Below are positions 63,128-64,000 of a DNA stretch of 64,000 bases, piece by piece. The first letter of the stretch is position 1; every line of letters starts with the position of its first letter. Under the pieces are notes generated by a model. The model was given only the letters and a program-made list of their open reading frames with translations. It did not search any database and had not been told where the DNA came from. A program made the position numbers and the translations under genes. Source of the stretch: Hyphomicrobium sp. NDB2Meth4 (lineage in GTDB: Bacteria; Pseudomonadota; Alphaproteobacteria; Rhizobiales; Hyphomicrobiaceae); assembly GCF_900117445.1 (NCBI RefSeq), contig NZ_FPEJ01000001.1, positions 858,501 through 922,500 on the forward strand, in the 5' to 3' direction.

Positions 63128-63433
63128 ATGGTCCTGCTACGCCTGATCGACTTTCTCAGCTACCTGATCCAGCTCTACGTCTACGTGGTTATCGCGGGCG
63201 TAATTCTGAGTTGGTTGATGGCCTTCGGGGTGGTCAACCCCTACAACCAGACGGTCCGCGCCATTTGGCAGGGCCTCAATGCTGTCACCGAGCCGCTGTT
63301 GCGCCCAATTCGCAACATGATGCCGAACCTGGGCGCCATCGACATATCGCCCGTCGTGCTGCTGCTGCTCTGCTTTTTCGTGCAGAGCGTGGTGCTCGGG
63401 TCGATCCGTGACCTGATCCTCGCTTCTGGATGA
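63128..63433 (+). CDS. YggT-family membrane protein
   Basis: The 101-residue protein has two hydrophobic blocks (about 5-30 and 72-95) around NPYNQTVRAIWQGLNAVTEPLLRPIRNMMP, the YggT signature. Function unknown, linked to osmotic or division stress in some species. The ATG at 63128 follows GGAG. It overlaps the DUF167 gene by 4 bp. Confidence 0.9.
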   Translation: MVLLRLIDFLSYLIQLYVYVVIAGVILSWLMAFGVVNPYNQTVRAIWQGLNAVTEPLLRPIRNMMPNLGAIDISPVVLLLLCFFVQSVVLGSIRDLILASG

Positions 63434-63753
63434 CGGTCGCCGAGCAACCATGGCGGGCGGGCAGCGGGTGCGTCATCGTGCGCGTGCGTGTGACGCCGAA
63501 ATCCTCGATAGAAGGCGTCGACGGCGTCATCCCGAGCGCGGAGGGCATGGCGCTGCAAGCCCGCGTACGCGCGGTGCCGGCCGAGGGGGAGGCCAATGCG
63601 GCGGTGGAAAAGCTCATCGCCCGTTGGCTCGACGTGCCGAAGAGCACGGTGCGCGTGACTGCGGGCGGAAAATCCCGCATCAAGTCGCTCACCATCAGTG
63701 GGGAGACGATCGGCCTCGAGCAGCGGCTCAGGGCCAAGCTCGGCACTGCATAA
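63430..63753 (+). CDS. DUF167 (YggU) protein
   Basis: The 107-residue protein has RVRVTPKSSIEGVDGV, LQARVRAVPAEGEANAAVEKLIARWLDVPKSTVRV, the YggU/DUF167 pattern. Function unknown. It overlaps yggT and precedes folD, a conserved order. Confidence 0.92.
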   Translation: MTVAEQPWRAGSGCVIVRVRVTPKSSIEGVDGVIPSAEGMALQARVRAVPAEGEANAAVEKLIARWLDVPKSTVRVTAGGKSRIKSLTISGETIGLEQRLRAKLGTA

Positions 63754-63806
63754 TCAACTGGCGCACCTGGGGGTGCAATTGAACTAACGAGGGAGGAATT
63801 CTCGCT

Positions 63807-64000
63807 ATGACTGCTTACGCCATCGACGGTAAGGCCATCGCTGCAAAGGTGCGCGCCGACGTCGCCGCCGACGTGGCCCGCCTCAAGGCACAGCACGGGT
63901 TCGCCCCCGGTCTCGCTGTCGTCCTCGTCGGCGAGGACCCGGCCAGCAAGGTCTACGTGCGCAACAAGGCGCAGCAGACCGTCGAGGTCGGCATGCAGTC
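63807..64000 (+). CDS. folD: FolD, N-terminal part (runs off window end)
   Basis: Reading from 63807 gives [23 protein letters not shown], then [24 protein letters not shown], the N-terminus of methylenetetrahydrofolate dehydrogenase/cyclohydrolase, with the Tyr/Lys active-site region YVRNK. GGGAGGA lies 9-15 nt upstream. The C-terminal part is outside the window. It works in one-carbon folate metabolism. Confidence 0.92.
   Translation, partial: MTAYAIDGKAIAAKVRADVAADVARLKAQHGFAPGLAVVLVGEDPASKVYVRNKAQQTVEVGMQ

Overview
The window is GC-rich chromosomal DNA of an alphaproteobacterium, most probably a member of the Hyphomicrobiales/Rhizobiales close to Hyphomicrobium. The evidence is the gene order (aroK-aroB-CNNM/CBS; bolA/DnaJ-like-cobS-cobT; rpmB; DUF3108-Suv3-like helicase-S4-fdxA-carD), the alphaproteobacterial bioBFDAZ operon, a HmuP/HmuTUV/IsdG-type haem system as in rhizobia, and an NAD-dependent formate dehydrogenase of the methylotroph type. 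No phage, CRISPR array, insertion sequence or complete mobile element was seen. The taxonomy is inferred from gene content, not measured.

Layout. 1-9.3 kb: two short minus-strand genes, the shikimate genes aroK-aroB, a CNNM/CBS membrane protein, a small histidine-rich secreted protein, bolA divergent from a DnaJ-like gene, and the aerobic cobaltochelatase genes cobS-cobT followed by a phytase-like esterase. 9.3-16.6 kb: a tandem repeat carrying the rpmB terminators, rpmB, DUF3108, a Suv3-like RNA helicase with a long disordered tail, an S4 protein, the 7Fe ferredoxin fdxA, and a CarD regulator with a histone-H1-like extension. 16.6-27 kb: accessory genes, namely a degenerate SNase-like protein, an RTX protein, tRNA-Arg(CCT), an SDR, a decayed reading frame, a TonB receptor, ada, a patatin-like lipoprotein and a TetR regulator. 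27-33.3 kb: an RND efflux operon with two membrane-fusion lipoproteins, read away from tetR across a near-perfect operator, then an NYN-domain protein and a small membrane protein.

33.3-41.2 kb: a GST, then a divergent haem-uptake locus. hmuP-hmuT-hmuU-hmuV lie on the minus strand; an outer-membrane haem receptor, an IsdG-type haem oxygenase, HutX and a MutT-type Nudix enzyme lie on the plus strand. The shared intergenic region contains a TGA-N9-TCA site (the RirA-type iron box) and a perfect 14-bp palindrome. Together these genes would bring haem across the outer membrane, through the periplasm and inner membrane, and open it to release iron. 41.2-45.3 kb: a methyltransferase, comF, grxC, a nitrilase-family hydrolase and DUF1178. 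45.3-48.4 kb: a secreted alkaline phosphatase facing a GntR/UTRA regulator, then an AT-richer intergenic stretch.

48.4-53.5 kb: bioB-F-D-A-Z, tightly overlapping, preceded by two strong hairpins. 53.7-60.5 kb: an OpgC-like acyltransferase overlapping an SGNH hydrolase, a GMC oxidoreductase, formate dehydrogenase, an alpha/beta hydrolase and a hypothetical gene. 60.7-64 kb: a cytochrome c-FTR1 iron permease fusion, a 123-bp-spaced repeat next to tRNA-Ala(CGC), yggT, a DUF167 gene and the start of folD.

Most of the window is ordinary core metabolism. The parts most worth a second look are the CarD extension, the haem-locus control region, the paired rpmB terminators, the orphan terminator before tRNA-Arg, and several proteins with Lys/Ala/Pro-rich segments. 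I did not find a clearly undescribed multigene system.
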